Shown: positions 23,627-32,528, counted from the stretch's first letter. The stretch: DNA of 37,675 bases from Bacteroidales bacterium (GCA_024682995.1 JAIKYR010000017.1:1-37675); one strand, 5' to 3'. The notes: a model not told the origin generated them from the sequence alone. Program-made: numbers and translations.

Positions 23627-24592
23627 TCACCACCCGAACGGGTGCGGCTCCAAGGGAAGCGCAGCCAGCGGGTGATAATCACCTTTCAAGCCCACAGGCA
23701 CCGCATTGCGGATATCATATACTATTTGTATGCAGTTTCTCACTTCGTCAAGCCCGAAACCGCGGCCTGCCAGAATCTGCCGGTAACTCTCCGTATGCAA
23801 ATCGGTGAAACCGCCACTGAACTCGAACTCTTCATCGCCAATGCGGATAGACCGGTACGTACGCAGACCACTATTCAAAGCCTCGGGAGGCAAGGTGTTG
23901 GGATTGATACTCAGGAAATAACGCACGCGGGCCTTCTTCAACCTCAAAAAGCCGGCCACGCGATCAAACGAGGAGACGTGCACAATATTCTCCTCCACAT
24001 CGCCGAAAATATACGCTAACATATCGTAGAAATGCACCCCAATGTTGGTAGCTATGCCGCCACTCTTGCGCGCGTCGCCCTTCCAGGAGATATAGTACCA
24101 CTTTCCGCGGGCGGTAATATACGTCAAATCAACATCATACACCACGTCGCGAGGACCTTCCTCCACCTTCTTCTTCAATGCCACAATAGAGGGATGCAAC
24201 CGCAGCTGGAGAATATTGTTGACCCTGCGGCCCGTCTCCTCCTCCACTTTCTGAATACCGTCGATATTCCAGGGGTTCAGCACTAACGGCTTCTCGCAGA
24301 TGACATCCGCGCCAAGACGCAACGCGTAGCGCGTGTGCGAATCGTGCAAATAGTTGGGCGTGCACACCGACACCATGTCCACCTGTCCGGGCGTACCCTT
24401 CAGCTTCGTACAATGGCGGTCGAAGAGTTCCAACTCCGTGAAAAAGGAAGCATCCGGGAAATAGCTGTCGATAATGCCGACGCTGTCCGATGTGTCGTAT
24501 GCGGCCACTAAGCTGTTACCCGTTTCGGCGATAGCCTTCAGATGACGCGGGGCCACATAGCCACCCACTCCTATTATGGCGAAATTTTTCAT
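23627..24592 (-). CDS. wbpB: UDP-GlcNAc(3NAc)A-type sugar dehydrogenase, WbpB/WlbA-like (Gfo/Idh/MocA family)
   Basis: A 321-residue NAD-dependent oxidoreductase. The Rossmann start is MKNFAIIGVGGYVAPRHLKAI. The SVCTPNYLHDSH and GADVICEKPLVLNPW blocks (EKP is the Gfo/Idh/MocA signature) follow, then DVDLTYITARGKWYYISWKGD, TNIGVHFYDMLAYIFGD and EFSGGFTDLHTESYRQILAGRG. From memory these match WbpB/WlbA closely. That enzyme oxidises C3 of UDP-N-acetylglucosaminuronate on the way to 2,3-diacetamido sugars in O-antigen. Its usual partners (UDP-GlcNAc 6-dehydrogenase, aminotransferase, acetyltransferase) are not in this window. Its start overlaps the capD-like stop as ATGA, so the two are cotranslated. 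Confidence 0.87.
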   Translation of the reverse strand: MKNFAIIGVGGYVAPRHLKAIAETGNSLVAAYDTSDSVGIIDSYFPDASFFTELELFDRHCTKLKGTPGQVDMVSVCTPNYLHDSHTRYALRLGADVICEKPLVLNPWNIDGIQKVEEETGRRVNNILQLRLHPSIVALKKKVEEGPRDVVYDVDLTYITARGKWYYISWKGDARKSGGIATNIGVHFYDMLAYIFGDVEENIVHVSSFDRVAGFLRLKKARVRYFLSINPNTLPPEALNSGLRTYRSIRIGDEEFEFSGGFTDLHTESYRQILAGRGFGLDEVRNCIQIVYDIRNAVPVGLKGDYHPLAALPLEPHPFGW

Positions 24593-26514
24593 CTTGATGA
24601 TTCTAAATAGCTGTTCTGCTTGTCAATAACTTCAAATTCGGAATTCTGGCTCTTGTATTCGTGAACCACCTCCTTCATTTGGGCCACAATCGTGAAATCG
24701 TCTTCGTTTTGCAAGTCAATGAGTTTCTGGATGGCAGGGGCCAGCGTTTCGTACTCATACGTGCGCACCTTGGCAATCTTGATTTTCTTGTGTTCCGTCT
24801 TGATGGTATTCTCCTCCGTGGCCAGCAACTCCTCGTACAGTTTCTCACCCGGCCGAAGGCCTGTATATTGGATGGAAATATCCTTGTCGAGGGTAAGTCC
24901 GGAGAGCTGGATCATCTTTTTAGCCAAATCACTGATACGCACTGATTTACCCATATCGAAAATAAAAATCTCCCCGCCATTGCCCATCGCGCCAGCGGTG
25001 ATCACCAACTGGCACGCCTCGGAGATGGTCATGAAATAACGGGTGATGTCAGGGTGGGTCACAGTAATCGGGCCGCCCTTTTCTATCTGCTGGCGGAAAA
25101 TCGGAATCACCGAACCATTGGAATCCAGCACGTTACCAAAGCGCGTAGTAATGAACTTCGTGGTCGGCTGGTGGAAATTCAACGCCTGCACGTACATCTC
25201 CGCGATACGCTTGGACGCCCCCATAACGTTGGTCGGATTGACGGCCTTGTCGGTGGAGACCATCACGAACTTCTTGGCCCCATACTTCACGGCCATGTCG
25301 GCCAATCGTTTCGTGCCCTCCACATTGACCTTGATGGCCGAGCGCACGTTTTTCTCCATCATGGGCACATGCTTGTAGGCGGCAGCATGATAGACGATAT
25401 TGGGACGGTAACGCTCCATCAGTTTTTCCATCTGCTCGGTGTCGCAAATGTCCAAGATGTGCATATTTACATCCTTCATGCCGTTGATCTGAGTGATTTC
25501 CCCCTGCAGGAAGAAGCAGGGCGTTTCGGCCTCATCGATGAGAACAAGACGTTTATAGGGGAATTGCAGCAGTTGGCGTACAATTTCGCTGCCGATGGAG
25601 CCGGCAGCTCCCGTAATCATAATCGTCTGCCCCGACAACTCGGGATTCAGCAGGGAAAGATCCAATTGTATCTGGGAGCGTTCCAAAAGATCCTCAATCT
25701 TCACCTTCTTGATCTGCTTGAAACTGAGGTTTCCGTTGAGCCAGCGCGACACTGGCGGCACCTTCAGCACCTTCACATTGTGCGGCAAAGCCGTTTCCGT
25801 AATCTCCTTCACCTTGGCATTGCCGATTTTCTGCACGGCAATGATGAGGAAGGATACATTATTGGTTTTAAGATAATTATTCAAATAATGATAATTCACA
25901 ACCGGCAATCCCTCCAACTGCATCCCAATTTTCGTCGGGTCCTCATCAAAAAAGGCCAACACTTTGTACTTGGAGGCATTGTCACGGTCGATGGTGCGCT
26001 TGGTGGTCACACCGGACTCCCCAGCCCCGAAAATCACGATGTTCTTGCGCAGTTTCACCGGATTCACGGTTTCCATGTAATATATTTTGAAAATAAAACG
26101 GTAGAAAATCAACAGCACCGTGGTGATGAAGAACTCCATCATCCAAACGGAATTGGGAACAAAGAAACGTCCTGTTACCGAGTATATTACAAGATTAATA
26201 AGCACAATAGCCATGGAGCCGCTTATACAAGCCCAGAAAATCTTGGCCACATCGCGCGTGCTGGTGTAGCGTATGACCTGATAGTTGACTTGGAAAATGG
26301 CCAAAAAGAGAATCCGCACCGGCAGAATCAGAATCGGGGCGTTAATCCAATCGACGTACCCTAAATTCGACGGGAACTTGAAATTGTCGCGGATGAACAT
26401 GGCCAAAAACACTGACAGAGCCACGACCAGGATGTCGATACACATAACCAGCCAAGGCGGTGTAATGCCTAACGACCTGACTTTCAAATATATCTTCTTT
26501 ATTGGTGATTTCAT
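24589..26514 (-). CDS. Membrane-bound nucleotide-sugar 4,6-dehydratase/epimerase (CapD/WbpM-like)
   Basis: A 641-residue polysaccharide biosynthesis protein. The first ~150 residues hold about four membrane helices (e.g. VMCIDILVVALSVFLAMFI). A first nucleotide-binding region carries IVIFGAGESG, and the catalytic SDR domain starts at TIMITGAAGSIGSEIVRQLL. The active site reads VSTDKAVNPTNVMGASKR. The usual SDR Tyr-x3-Lys is Met-x3-Lys, as in WbpM and other large dehydratases. These convert UDP-GlcNAc to the 4-keto-6-deoxy sugar that primes surface polysaccharide synthesis. I chose the ATG at 26514 over a TTG two codons earlier. The wbpB-like gene is coupled downstream. A -7 box at 26543-26551 lies between this gene and the end of murF-alr. 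Confidence 0.93.
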   Translation of the reverse strand: MKSPIKKIYLKVRSLGITPPWLVMCIDILVVALSVFLAMFIRDNFKFPSNLGYVDWINAPILILPVRILFLAIFQVNYQVIRYTSTRDVAKIFWACISGSMAIVLINLVIYSVTGRFFVPNSVWMMEFFITTVLLIFYRFIFKIYYMETVNPVKLRKNIVIFGAGESGVTTKRTIDRDNASKYKVLAFFDEDPTKIGMQLEGLPVVNYHYLNNYLKTNNVSFLIIAVQKIGNAKVKEITETALPHNVKVLKVPPVSRWLNGNLSFKQIKKVKIEDLLERSQIQLDLSLLNPELSGQTIMITGAAGSIGSEIVRQLLQFPYKRLVLIDEAETPCFFLQGEITQINGMKDVNMHILDICDTEQMEKLMERYRPNIVYHAAAYKHVPMMEKNVRSAIKVNVEGTKRLADMAVKYGAKKFVMVSTDKAVNPTNVMGASKRIAEMYVQALNFHQPTTKFITTRFGNVLDSNGSVIPIFRQQIEKGGPITVTHPDITRYFMTISEACQLVITAGAMGNGGEIFIFDMGKSVRISDLAKKMIQLSGLTLDKDISIQYTGLRPGEKLYEELLATEENTIKTEHKKIKIAKVRTYEYETLAPAIQKLIDLQNEDDFTIVAQMKEVVHEYKSQNSEFEVIDKQNSYLESSR

Positions 26515-26542
26515 ACTCAATATTAATCCGTAAAAACGGGCG

Positions 26543-26551
26543 GCAAAAATA
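26543..26551 (-). promoter_or_regulatory. -7 promoter box (TATTTTTGC) of the capD-wbpB pair
   Basis: A perfect minus-strand element in the 42-base gap between the murF-alr stop and the capD-like start, 28 bases before the ATG. It suggests the sugar genes are not simply read through from murF-alr. Confidence 0.55.
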
Positions 26552-26556
26552 CGAAA

Positions 26557-28959
26557 TTACTCTCTAACATACACTCTCGGGACGCGTTGCGAGATGCGAG
26601 TCATCAGTTCGTAGCTGATCAGGCCGGCAGCTTTGGCCATGTCGCCGACGGTATTGCCTTCGCCATAGACCACCACCTCATCGCCCTCATGGACATTCAA
26701 TCCTGTAACATCGAGCATACACATGTCCATACATATTTTCCCGATGACCGGCACCTTCTGTCCCTGGATGACCACGGTGCCTTTCCCATTCCCGAGCTCG
26801 CGCGGGTAGCCGTCGGCGTAGCCGATTGGGATGATGGCCACCTGCGTGTCGTGCGCGAGGCGGAAGCTGCGGTTGTAGCCGATGGTCTCGCCAGCGGCTA
26901 TCCTCTTCACCTGCGTCACCACCGTCTTGAGCGTCACCACGTTATGGAGTTTCTCGGCCACCTCCGGAATCTCGGAACAGCCGTAGAGACCGATGCCTAA
27001 GCGCACCATCTCGAATTGCGATTCTGTAAAACGGATAATGCCGGCACTGTTCAGGATATGGCGCAGAATCGGATAGTCAAACGCCCCGATTATCGGGTCG
27101 GCCATCTGCCGGAAGAGTTCGATCTGATGTTGTGTGTAGGCGTCTTCCGAGGGATCCTCGGCGGCGGCCAGATGCGAAAACACAGAAGCCACATGCAGCT
27201 GCGGCACCGACTGTATTTTCTGAATCAAACGGGGAACATCCTCCAAGTCGAAACCCAGGCGATGCATTCCCGTGTCAAATTTCAGATGGATGTTGAACTG
27301 GCGGATTTCGGGATGTTTCTGCAACACATTCACCAACTCGTCCAAATAGTAGAAGTTGAAAATCTCGGGTTCCAGATTATGCTGCACCATCACATCAAAA
27401 CTATGCGCCTCCGCGCCCAACACAATGATGGGGGTGGTAATGTGGCGCTTGCGCAGGCGCACGCCCTCGTCGGTGTAGGCCACGGCCAGATAATCCACAC
27501 CATAGTGCACCAAATCATTGATAATCTCCGCATCGCCCAACCCGTACGAATTGGCCTTGACCATCGCCACCAGCTTGGTGTCGGGCTTCAGGAAAGAACG
27601 ATGGAAATTGAGATTGTGCACCAAGGCTGGCAAATCAACATGGAGGATAGTGAGGTGCGTCTTGTGCTGCAACCTGCTGACCACCCGTTCGAAATGGAAG
27701 CTGCGGGCACCTTTCACGAGAATGGTTTCATACGAGATGGGTATCTGCTGCAATTCCGCAAGAAGGGTGGCGGTATCTTTGAAGAACCATTGTGCCGGAC
27801 AGTCGAAGCAGTGGGCGTGCTCGCACAGATGCGCACCCACAGCCAGCAGCTTCGTAATATTATGTTGCTGCAAACGTCGGTTCAGTTCCCGGTAATCCTG
27901 ATCCGATATTTTTCCAACCTGCTCAAAATCAGATAGAATCAGCGTTTTATGGTCCATCTGCGTCTGCGTGTCCATGAAGTCAAGCGCGGCGTTGAGCGAA
28001 TTGGAGTCCAAACTGTAAGTGTCGTTGATGATGACGGAGTGGTTGCGACCCTCCAGAATCTCGGTACGCATTTTGATACGGGTCAGGCGCGGAAGACGCT
28101 CCCGAATATGTGCCGGAGAACAACCCAACTCCAAGGCTGTTACAATCACATGGAGAGCATTTTCCACAGATGCAGCATCCAAAAACGGGATCACATATTG
28201 CTCATGTGCCAGCACCACCACGGTGGCATCTCCTTCCGTGTGGCGCTGTTCAATGGGATGTGCCGCCAAGGCACTACCCCAGGAAATTTTCTGAAGATGA
28301 GCATACTCGGGTTGGGCCAATATCTCTTCAACTATCTTATTGTCATCGTGATAGATCAGCTTTTCGCATGTCTTGAACAACTGCAGCTTCTCCACGATTT
28401 TCTGTCTTTCACTACTGAAAAATTGGGCATGGGCCATTCCGATATTGGTAAGGATTCCCATCGTGGGTCGGATGATATCGGCCAACTGCTGCATTTCCCC
28501 AGGTCTGGAAATACCAGCCTCAAAAATGGCCAATTGGTGGCTGTCCGACATCTGCCACACCGACAATGGCACGCCCAACTGGGAGTTGTAGCTGTCGGGG
28601 CTTCGCACAATATTGAAATCATCCGCCAACAGGGTAGTCAGCCACTCCTTAACAATGGTCTTGCCGTTGCTGCCAGTGATGCCGACAACCGGATAGCAGA
28701 AGCGTTGCCGATGCGCACGCGCAATAGCCTGAAGTGATTCCACAGGGTTGGAAACCACAAAGTTGCGCACACCCATCTGCTGCAATTGAGGGATGTATCG
28801 GTGGCCGTCGTTTTTTTCCGTTTTGATGGCGAAAAAGAGCGTCTGCTCCGGATGCACCACCTTCCGGCTGTCGATGCACAATTCCGAAATCTCATCCTGG
28901 TCGCTGGCCACAACCAGATTGTCGGGATTGACGATAGAATACAATTCGGAAACCTTCAT
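26557..28959 (-). CDS. Bifunctional MurF - alanine racemase fusion
   Basis: An 800-residue fusion typical of Bacteroidota. Residues ~1-450 are MurF-like. The ATP loop is ITGSNGKTIVKEW, followed by GILTNIGMAHAQFF and NDTYSLDSNSLNAAL (the family NDxYNAN block, here NDTYSLD). This half would add D-Ala-D-Ala to the UDP-MurNAc-tripeptide. Residues ~455-800 are alanine racemase: the PLP lysine in VAMVKANSYGLGD, HLKFDTGMHRLGF, SHLAAAED, the catalytic-Tyr block TIGYNRSF, and GKICMDMCMLDVTG. Both halves look complete, so one polypeptide may make D-Ala and add the D-Ala dipeptide to the wall precursor. It is the fourth gene of a minus-strand group after folA, DUF4468 and the MbnP-like gene, but has its own -7 box at 28980-28988. 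Confidence 0.95.
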   Translation of the reverse strand: MKVSELYSIVNPDNLVVASDQDEISELCIDSRKVVHPEQTLFFAIKTEKNDGHRYIPQLQQMGVRNFVVSNPVESLQAIARAHRQRFCYPVVGITGSNGKTIVKEWLTTLLADDFNIVRSPDSYNSQLGVPLSVWQMSDSHQLAIFEAGISRPGEMQQLADIIRPTMGILTNIGMAHAQFFSSERQKIVEKLQLFKTCEKLIYHDDNKIVEEILAQPEYAHLQKISWGSALAAHPIEQRHTEGDATVVVLAHEQYVIPFLDAASVENALHVIVTALELGCSPAHIRERLPRLTRIKMRTEILEGRNHSVIINDTYSLDSNSLNAALDFMDTQTQMDHKTLILSDFEQVGKISDQDYRELNRRLQQHNITKLLAVGAHLCEHAHCFDCPAQWFFKDTATLLAELQQIPISYETILVKGARSFHFERVVSRLQHKTHLTILHVDLPALVHNLNFHRSFLKPDTKLVAMVKANSYGLGDAEIINDLVHYGVDYLAVAYTDEGVRLRKRHITTPIIVLGAEAHSFDVMVQHNLEPEIFNFYYLDELVNVLQKHPEIRQFNIHLKFDTGMHRLGFDLEDVPRLIQKIQSVPQLHVASVFSHLAAAEDPSEDAYTQHQIELFRQMADPIIGAFDYPILRHILNSAGIIRFTESQFEMVRLGIGLYGCSEIPEVAEKLHNVVTLKTVVTQVKRIAAGETIGYNRSFRLAHDTQVAIIPIGYADGYPRELGNGKGTVVIQGQKVPVIGKICMDMCMLDVTGLNVHEGDEVVVYGEGNTVGDMAKAAGLISYELMTRISQRVPRVYVRE

Positions 28960-28979
28960 ACCTATTTTTCAATGAGAGC

Positions 28980-28988
28980 GCAAAGATA
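28980..28988 (-). promoter_or_regulatory. -7 promoter box (TATCTTTGC) of murF-alr
   Basis: A perfect minus-strand element 20 bases before the murF-alr ATG, directly abutting the stop of the upstream MbnP-like gene (28990). Confidence 0.6.
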
Positions 28989-28989
28989 G

Positions 28990-29745
28990 TTATTTTTCAA
29001 TAGAAAAAACATCCGCCCCATTCTCGCGCAAAAGATGCTGTGCGGTCGCATTTTGCATGATGCTGCCACCGAAGACATTGAAATCAAACATATTGGGATT
29101 CACGAACCAGTTGTTCACATTCATGTTCAAGCCAATGGTGCGAGTCTCATTCCGCCCGACATTGAATCCCGACAAGGGCAGCGTTACCCGGAAGGAGTTG
29201 TCTTCAAATTCCGCGCCGCCTTCCTGTGTCACGCTTCTGCCGGTATGCAGATTGAACGGCATCCCCATGCCTTCCTCATTCAACCATCTTCCGTTTATTT
29301 TCATATAATGATACCCGCCGCCCAACATTCCCGGCCAAGCCATATTGTTTTCAGGAGCATTGGTGTAGAAGTAGTTATGATTTAATCTTGGCGAAAGGCC
29401 GAACACGAACGAAACAGCCGTATAATGACCGGCAGGAATCTCATCATCGGGTTTCCACCGTAACGTGGATGGAATGTCCAGATCCACATAATGGGCGCTG
29501 CTGTCCGACAGAATCTGCACTTCGGTTCCGTCATCCCTAATTAAAACAACATCGGAAATAAAATACTGAACTTCCGACACCGAATAGTGGTTGCCGGAGG
29601 CATTTTGATATAACAAAGTGTCCAATTGCAACGTCTTGCCATCCACCGAAGTGGAAAATTGGATGCAAACATTGCCGGAAGGCTTTTGACAGGATGCCAT
29701 CAGCAGGCACACTGCCAAGACCACCAGAAAAAATCTACCATTCAT
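28990..29745 (-). CDS. MbnP-family lipoprotein
   Basis: A 251-residue lipoprotein: signal MNGRFFLVVLAVCLLMASC with the lipobox cysteine at residue 19. The body matches the MbnP pattern: ISVSEVQYFISDV-like strand (here HYSVSEVQYFISDVVLI), AGHYTAVSFVFGLS, NNMAWPGMLGGGYHYMKINGRW, FNLHTGRS, and NVNNWFVNPNMFDFN near the end. MbnP proteins accompany methanobactin or MauG-type (MbnH) genes in copper handling. No such partner is present here, and in Bacteroidota the family is often orphaned. It overlaps the DUF4468 gene upstream by 11 bases. Metal binding is family inference only. Confidence 0.82.
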   Translation of the reverse strand: MNGRFFLVVLAVCLLMASCQKPSGNVCIQFSTSVDGKTLQLDTLLYQNASGNHYSVSEVQYFISDVVLIRDDGTEVQILSDSSAHYVDLDIPSTLRWKPDDEIPAGHYTAVSFVFGLSPRLNHNYFYTNAPENNMAWPGMLGGGYHYMKINGRWLNEEGMGMPFNLHTGRSVTQEGGAEFEDNSFRVTLPLSGFNVGRNETRTIGLNMNVNNWFVNPNMFDFNVFGGSIMQNATAQHLLRENGADVFSIEK

Positions 29746-30286
29746 CCTCGAAAACCTCTTCAGGCATCATGCCCTCCTCCAGCGACTGGATCAGTTCCTT
29801 GATCTGTCCATCTATCTGGGTAAGGAATTCATACTGAGACGGGGACCAATACGGGGAATCGGTCTTGAACCAGTTCTCAATAGGTGCGGCTGCCGCAGCC
29901 TTTTCGTTGAAATTCGTAATGGTATAACGATAGCGGTTGTCCCTGCATTCCAACTTAAACTGGTAATAGACAATGTTTTTCGGCATCAGGGTGCCATCTT
30001 TCTGCTTGGAAAAGATGCGTACGCTGGAGCGCATTTCCAAAGTGCATTTCTCGGCATCGTCTTTTTTTATAACCTCAGCGGTGTTCTTATAAAACTTTTT
30101 CACCCAAGCTTTTGCCCGCGCATACAAGACTTGCGGAGTGCCCTCCTGTTTCACAACATCCTGATAGGTAACCAGGTTGGTGCGCTCATCAATCGGAAGG
30201 TCGGGAACGGGCAATTGGTTGGGCTTTTGTGCCGAAAGACTGCATACAGCCATCAGCACCGTCAATGTAAGAATCAATTTTTTCAT
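29735..30286 (-). CDS. Exported DUF4468-like protein
   Basis: A 183-residue exported protein. The signal peptide is MKKLILTLTVLMAVCSLSAQ. The next part has the DUF4468 look: LPVPDLPIDERTNLVTYQDVV, LYARAKAWVKKFY, and KCTLEMRSSVRIFSK followed by VYYQFKLECRDNRYRYTITNF. Known members have a TBP-like fold and no assigned function. The C-terminus is acidic (EEGMMPEEVFEDEW). It sits 6 bases after folA and overlaps the MbnP-like lipoprotein gene, so the three probably share one mRNA. Confidence 0.8.
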   Translation of the reverse strand: MKKLILTLTVLMAVCSLSAQKPNQLPVPDLPIDERTNLVTYQDVVKQEGTPQVLYARAKAWVKKFYKNTAEVIKKDDAEKCTLEMRSSVRIFSKQKDGTLMPKNIVYYQFKLECRDNRYRYTITNFNEKAAAAAPIENWFKTDSPYWSPSQYEFLTQIDGQIKELIQSLEEGMMPEEVFEDEW

Positions 30287-30292
30287 GATGGA

Positions 30293-30781
30293 TTATTTTC
30301 TGATAAGCGTTTGAAAAGACAGGTCGTAGATGTTTTTTTCATCCTTAGGTTTAAATTCCTCTTCCACCAAAATCCATTCATCCTCCACGAGGGACGGGAA
30401 GAAGACATCGGCGGTGAACGAGGAGTGGATGCGGGTCAGGTAGAGGCGGTCCGCAAACGGGAGGAACAGCCGGTACATGGTGGCGCCGCCCATTACGAAA
30501 GCCTCGTCCTCGCCCTCCACAAGCGCCAGCGCGTCCTCAATGGAATGGACCGTTTCGCAGTCGGGGAAGCAAACGTCGTCCAAGGTCACCACAATATTGC
30601 GGCGGTTGGGCAGCGGCTTTTTGGGCAGCGACTCCCACGTGCGGTCACCCATGATGACGGCATGTCCCGAAGTTATCTCCTTGAAATGCTTTAGGTCCAC
30701 CGGGAGGTGGCACAGCAGCTGGTTCTGGTAGCCCAATTCGAGGTTTTCCCCGACGGCGGCAATCATGCTCAGGTTCTTCAT
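30293..30781 (-). CDS. folA: Dihydrofolate reductase
   Basis: A 162-residue DHFR, which reduces dihydrofolate to tetrahydrofolate with NADPH. Motifs: MKNLSMIAAVGENLELGYQNQLLCHLPVDLKHFKEIT (substrate site, with acidic Asp in LPVDLKHFK), VIMGDRTWESLPKKPLPNRRNIVVT (NADPH site), and AFVMGGATMYRLFLPFADRLYLTRI. Family length. I use the ATG at 30781; the longer in-frame extension would run through the divergent promoter. The -7 box on the minus strand is 30803-30811, and smpB is read divergently. Confidence 0.95.
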   Translation of the reverse strand: MKNLSMIAAVGENLELGYQNQLLCHLPVDLKHFKEITSGHAVIMGDRTWESLPKKPLPNRRNIVVTLDDVCFPDCETVHSIEDALALVEGEDEAFVMGGATMYRLFLPFADRLYLTRIHSSFTADVFFPSLVEDEWILVEEEFKPKDEKNIYDLSFQTLIRK

Positions 30782-30802
30782 CGTTAATGGTTTTTGATGT
30801 CG

Positions 30803-30832
30803 GCAAAAATACAAAATATTTTGTACTTTTGC
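30803..30832. promoter_or_regulatory. Back-to-back -7 boxes for folA (minus) and smpB (plus)
   Basis: Minus strand TATTTTTGC lies at 30803-30811 and plus strand TACTTTTGC at 30824-30832, only 12 bases apart in the 67-base gap between the two start codons. RNA polymerase can probably occupy only one direction at a time. Confidence 0.65.
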
Positions 30833-30848
30833 AGCGCATATAACCGAC

Positions 30849-31307
30849 ATGGGCAAAAACACACCAAACACACCGATTGCCATCAAGAACCGGAAGGCCG
30901 AATACCAGTACTTCCTGCTCACTTCATATACTGCCGGTATTGTGCTGACTGGCACGGAGATCAAATCCATCAGGGCCGGCAAGGCCAACATCACCGATGC
31001 CTATTGCTCGTTCATCAACAACGAGTTATGGGTCCACAACATGCACATCAGCGAATATGCCGACGGGAGCTACAACAACCATCAGCCCAAGCGCGACCGA
31101 AAGTTACTGCTCAACCGGAAGGAGCTCCGCAAACTCACTATCAAGTTAAACGAGAGGGGTTTTACCATCATCCCCACCCTGCTCTGGATCAACGAGAACG
31201 GCTACGCCAAGCTGGACATCTCGCTGGCAAAGGGCAAGAAACTGTACGACAAGCGGGAGAGCATCAAGGAAAAAGACGAACGCCGAAGAAATAAGGAGGA
31301 AGAATGA
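30849..31307 (+). CDS. smpB: SsrA-binding protein SmpB
   Basis: A 152-residue SmpB, which escorts tmRNA to stalled ribosomes in trans-translation. Conserved blocks are [72 protein letters not shown], and [31 protein letters not shown], plus a basic C-terminal tail ([17 protein letters not shown]) of the kind that enters the decoding centre. The tmRNA gene itself is not in the window. The stop overlaps the merR start as ATGA. Confidence 0.97.
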   Translation: MGKNTPNTPIAIKNRKAEYQYFLLTSYTAGIVLTGTEIKSIRAGKANITDAYCSFINNELWVHNMHISEYADGSYNNHQPKRDRKLLLNRKELRKLTIKLNERGFTIIPTLLWINENGYAKLDISLAKGKKLYDKRESIKEKDERRRNKEEE

Positions 31308-31675
31308 AAATAGAAATCGATGACAGCTACATGCCGCTTCCCGAATCCTTTGAGTTAAAGGAGAAGCTCTATTACAGCATCGGGGAGACCTCCGAGATAT
31401 TCGGTCTTCCCGCGTCCACGCTACGCTATTGGGAGAAGGAGTTCGACATGATCAAGCCCCGGAAGAACAAAAAGGGCGACCGTTTCTTTTCCAAGAACGA
31501 CATCGCCCTCATCCGCACCATCCATTATCTGACGCGGGTGAAGGGCTACACGTTGCAGGGGGCCAAGGATGCCCTCAAGCGCAACTTCATCGAGGAGGCC
31601 GACAACGCCACCATCATCTCCTCGCTTATGGAAATCAAGGAGATGTTGCTGAAAATCAAAAAAGAGCTGGATTAG
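31304..31675 (+). CDS. MerR-family transcriptional regulator
   Basis: A 123-residue regulator. Residues ~22-95 form the MerR winged helix ([49 protein letters not shown]). A short helical dimerisation segment follows. There is no C-terminal effector domain and no cysteine pattern for metal sensing. Small MerR proteins of this kind are common and conserved in Bacteroidota, often near smpB or peptidase genes, with unknown targets. It is coupled to smpB by ATGA (31304-31307) and convergent with rdgB after a 4-base gap. Confidence 0.9.
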   Translation: MKIEIDDSYMPLPESFELKEKLYYSIGETSEIFGLPASTLRYWEKEFDMIKPRKNKKGDRFFSKNDIALIRTIHYLTRVKGYTLQGAKDALKRNFIEEADNATIISSLMEIKEMLLKIKKELD

Positions 31676-31679
31676 TAAC

Positions 31680-32252
31680 TTACACTTTCAGGAAATCCAT
31701 CAGTTTGCGCATGGCTGCCCCCCGGTGGCTGATGCTGTTTTTAACTTCCGGCGGAAGCTCCGCAAAACTTTCCGTATAACCGTCGGGGATAAACACCGGG
31801 TCATAGCCGAAGCCGCCTTCACCATGGGGTTCCGTAGAGATATGGCCGTCCACACGCCCCTCGAAGGTGAACGTTTCGCCATTCAGGATCAGGGCGATGA
31901 CCGTTTTGAAACAGGCTTTGCGGTTCTCCATACCCTGCATCTCATCCAACACCTTCCGTACATTGTCGCTGAAGGAGCAATGTTCGCCCGCATAGCGTGC
32001 CGAGTACACGCCGGGTCTGCCATCCAGGGCATCAATCTCCAATCCCGTGTCATCAGCGAAGCAGTCCACATGGTAATGGTCGGCCACATACTGGGCCTTT
32101 TGCAGGGCATTGCCGAGCAGTGTATCGGCTGTTTCCGGAATCTCTTCCACACAGGAAAGGTCGTGGAGGTTGCGGATATGCCAGTTCGGGCCCGCGATAG
32201 CACGGGCTTCCTCCGTCTTATGCTGGTTATGGGTGGCGAAAACGATATCCAT
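31680..32252 (-). CDS. rdgB: XTP/dITP diphosphatase (RdgB/HAM1)
   Basis: A 190-residue house-cleaning pyrophosphatase that removes dITP, XTP and similar deaminated nucleotides. The start at 32252 gives the standard MDIVFATHNQHKTEEARAI opening; the longer frame adds an unlike extension. Further motifs: CFADDTGLEIDALDGRPGVYSARYAG, GRVDGHIS, GEGGFGYDPVFIPDGYTESFAEL, and the terminal KNSISHRGAAMRKLM. All family residues are visible. It is downstream of rpmF on the minus strand. Confidence 0.96.
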   Translation of the reverse strand: MDIVFATHNQHKTEEARAIAGPNWHIRNLHDLSCVEEIPETADTLLGNALQKAQYVADHYHVDCFADDTGLEIDALDGRPGVYSARYAGEHCSFSDNVRKVLDEMQGMENRKACFKTVIALILNGETFTFEGRVDGHISTEPHGEGGFGYDPVFIPDGYTESFAELPPEVKNSISHRGAAMRKLMDFLKV

Positions 32253-32339
32253 ATATCTATATACAAGAAAAGATGGCATAATTGCTTATGTCATCTAAAA
32301 ACCATAAATACACGTTTTACAAGCTTAGCTTGCGGACTG

Positions 32340-32528
32340 TTACTGGGCAGCGCCGCTCACTTCGATGGCTTGTTTTCCTCTGTAGTAACCACATTCCGGA
32401 CAAATACGGTGCGAAAGGATCGGGGCACCGCAATGGCTGCAGGTGGTCAACTGGGGAGCCGTGATGAAATCATGGGCTCTTCTCTTATCTCTTCTCATTG
32501 CTGAGTGTCTTCTTTTAGGATTAGGCAT
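32340..32528 (-). CDS. rpmF: 50S ribosomal protein L32
   Basis: A 62-residue L32 (MPNPKRRHSAMRRDKRRAHD). The C-terminal zinc ribbon has the four cysteines as CSHC and CPEC. It lies 19 bases after the yceD-like gene, the classic yceD-rpmF order. The fatty-acid gene plsX often found after rpmF in other phyla is absent; rdgB follows instead. Confidence 0.97.
   Translation of the reverse strand: MPNPKRRHSAMRRDKRRAHDFITAPQLTTCSHCGAPILSHRICPECGYYRGKQAIEVSGAAQ

Noticed and set aside
25054-26364. 436-codon ORF opposite the capD-like gene
   Set aside because: His/Leu-rich antisense shadow of a clearly recognised family; long only because of codon usage on the other strand.
30782-30994. In-frame N-terminal extension of dihydrofolate reductase
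   Set aside because: It crosses the divergent promoter and overlaps smpB. The family start MKNLSMIAAV is at 30781.
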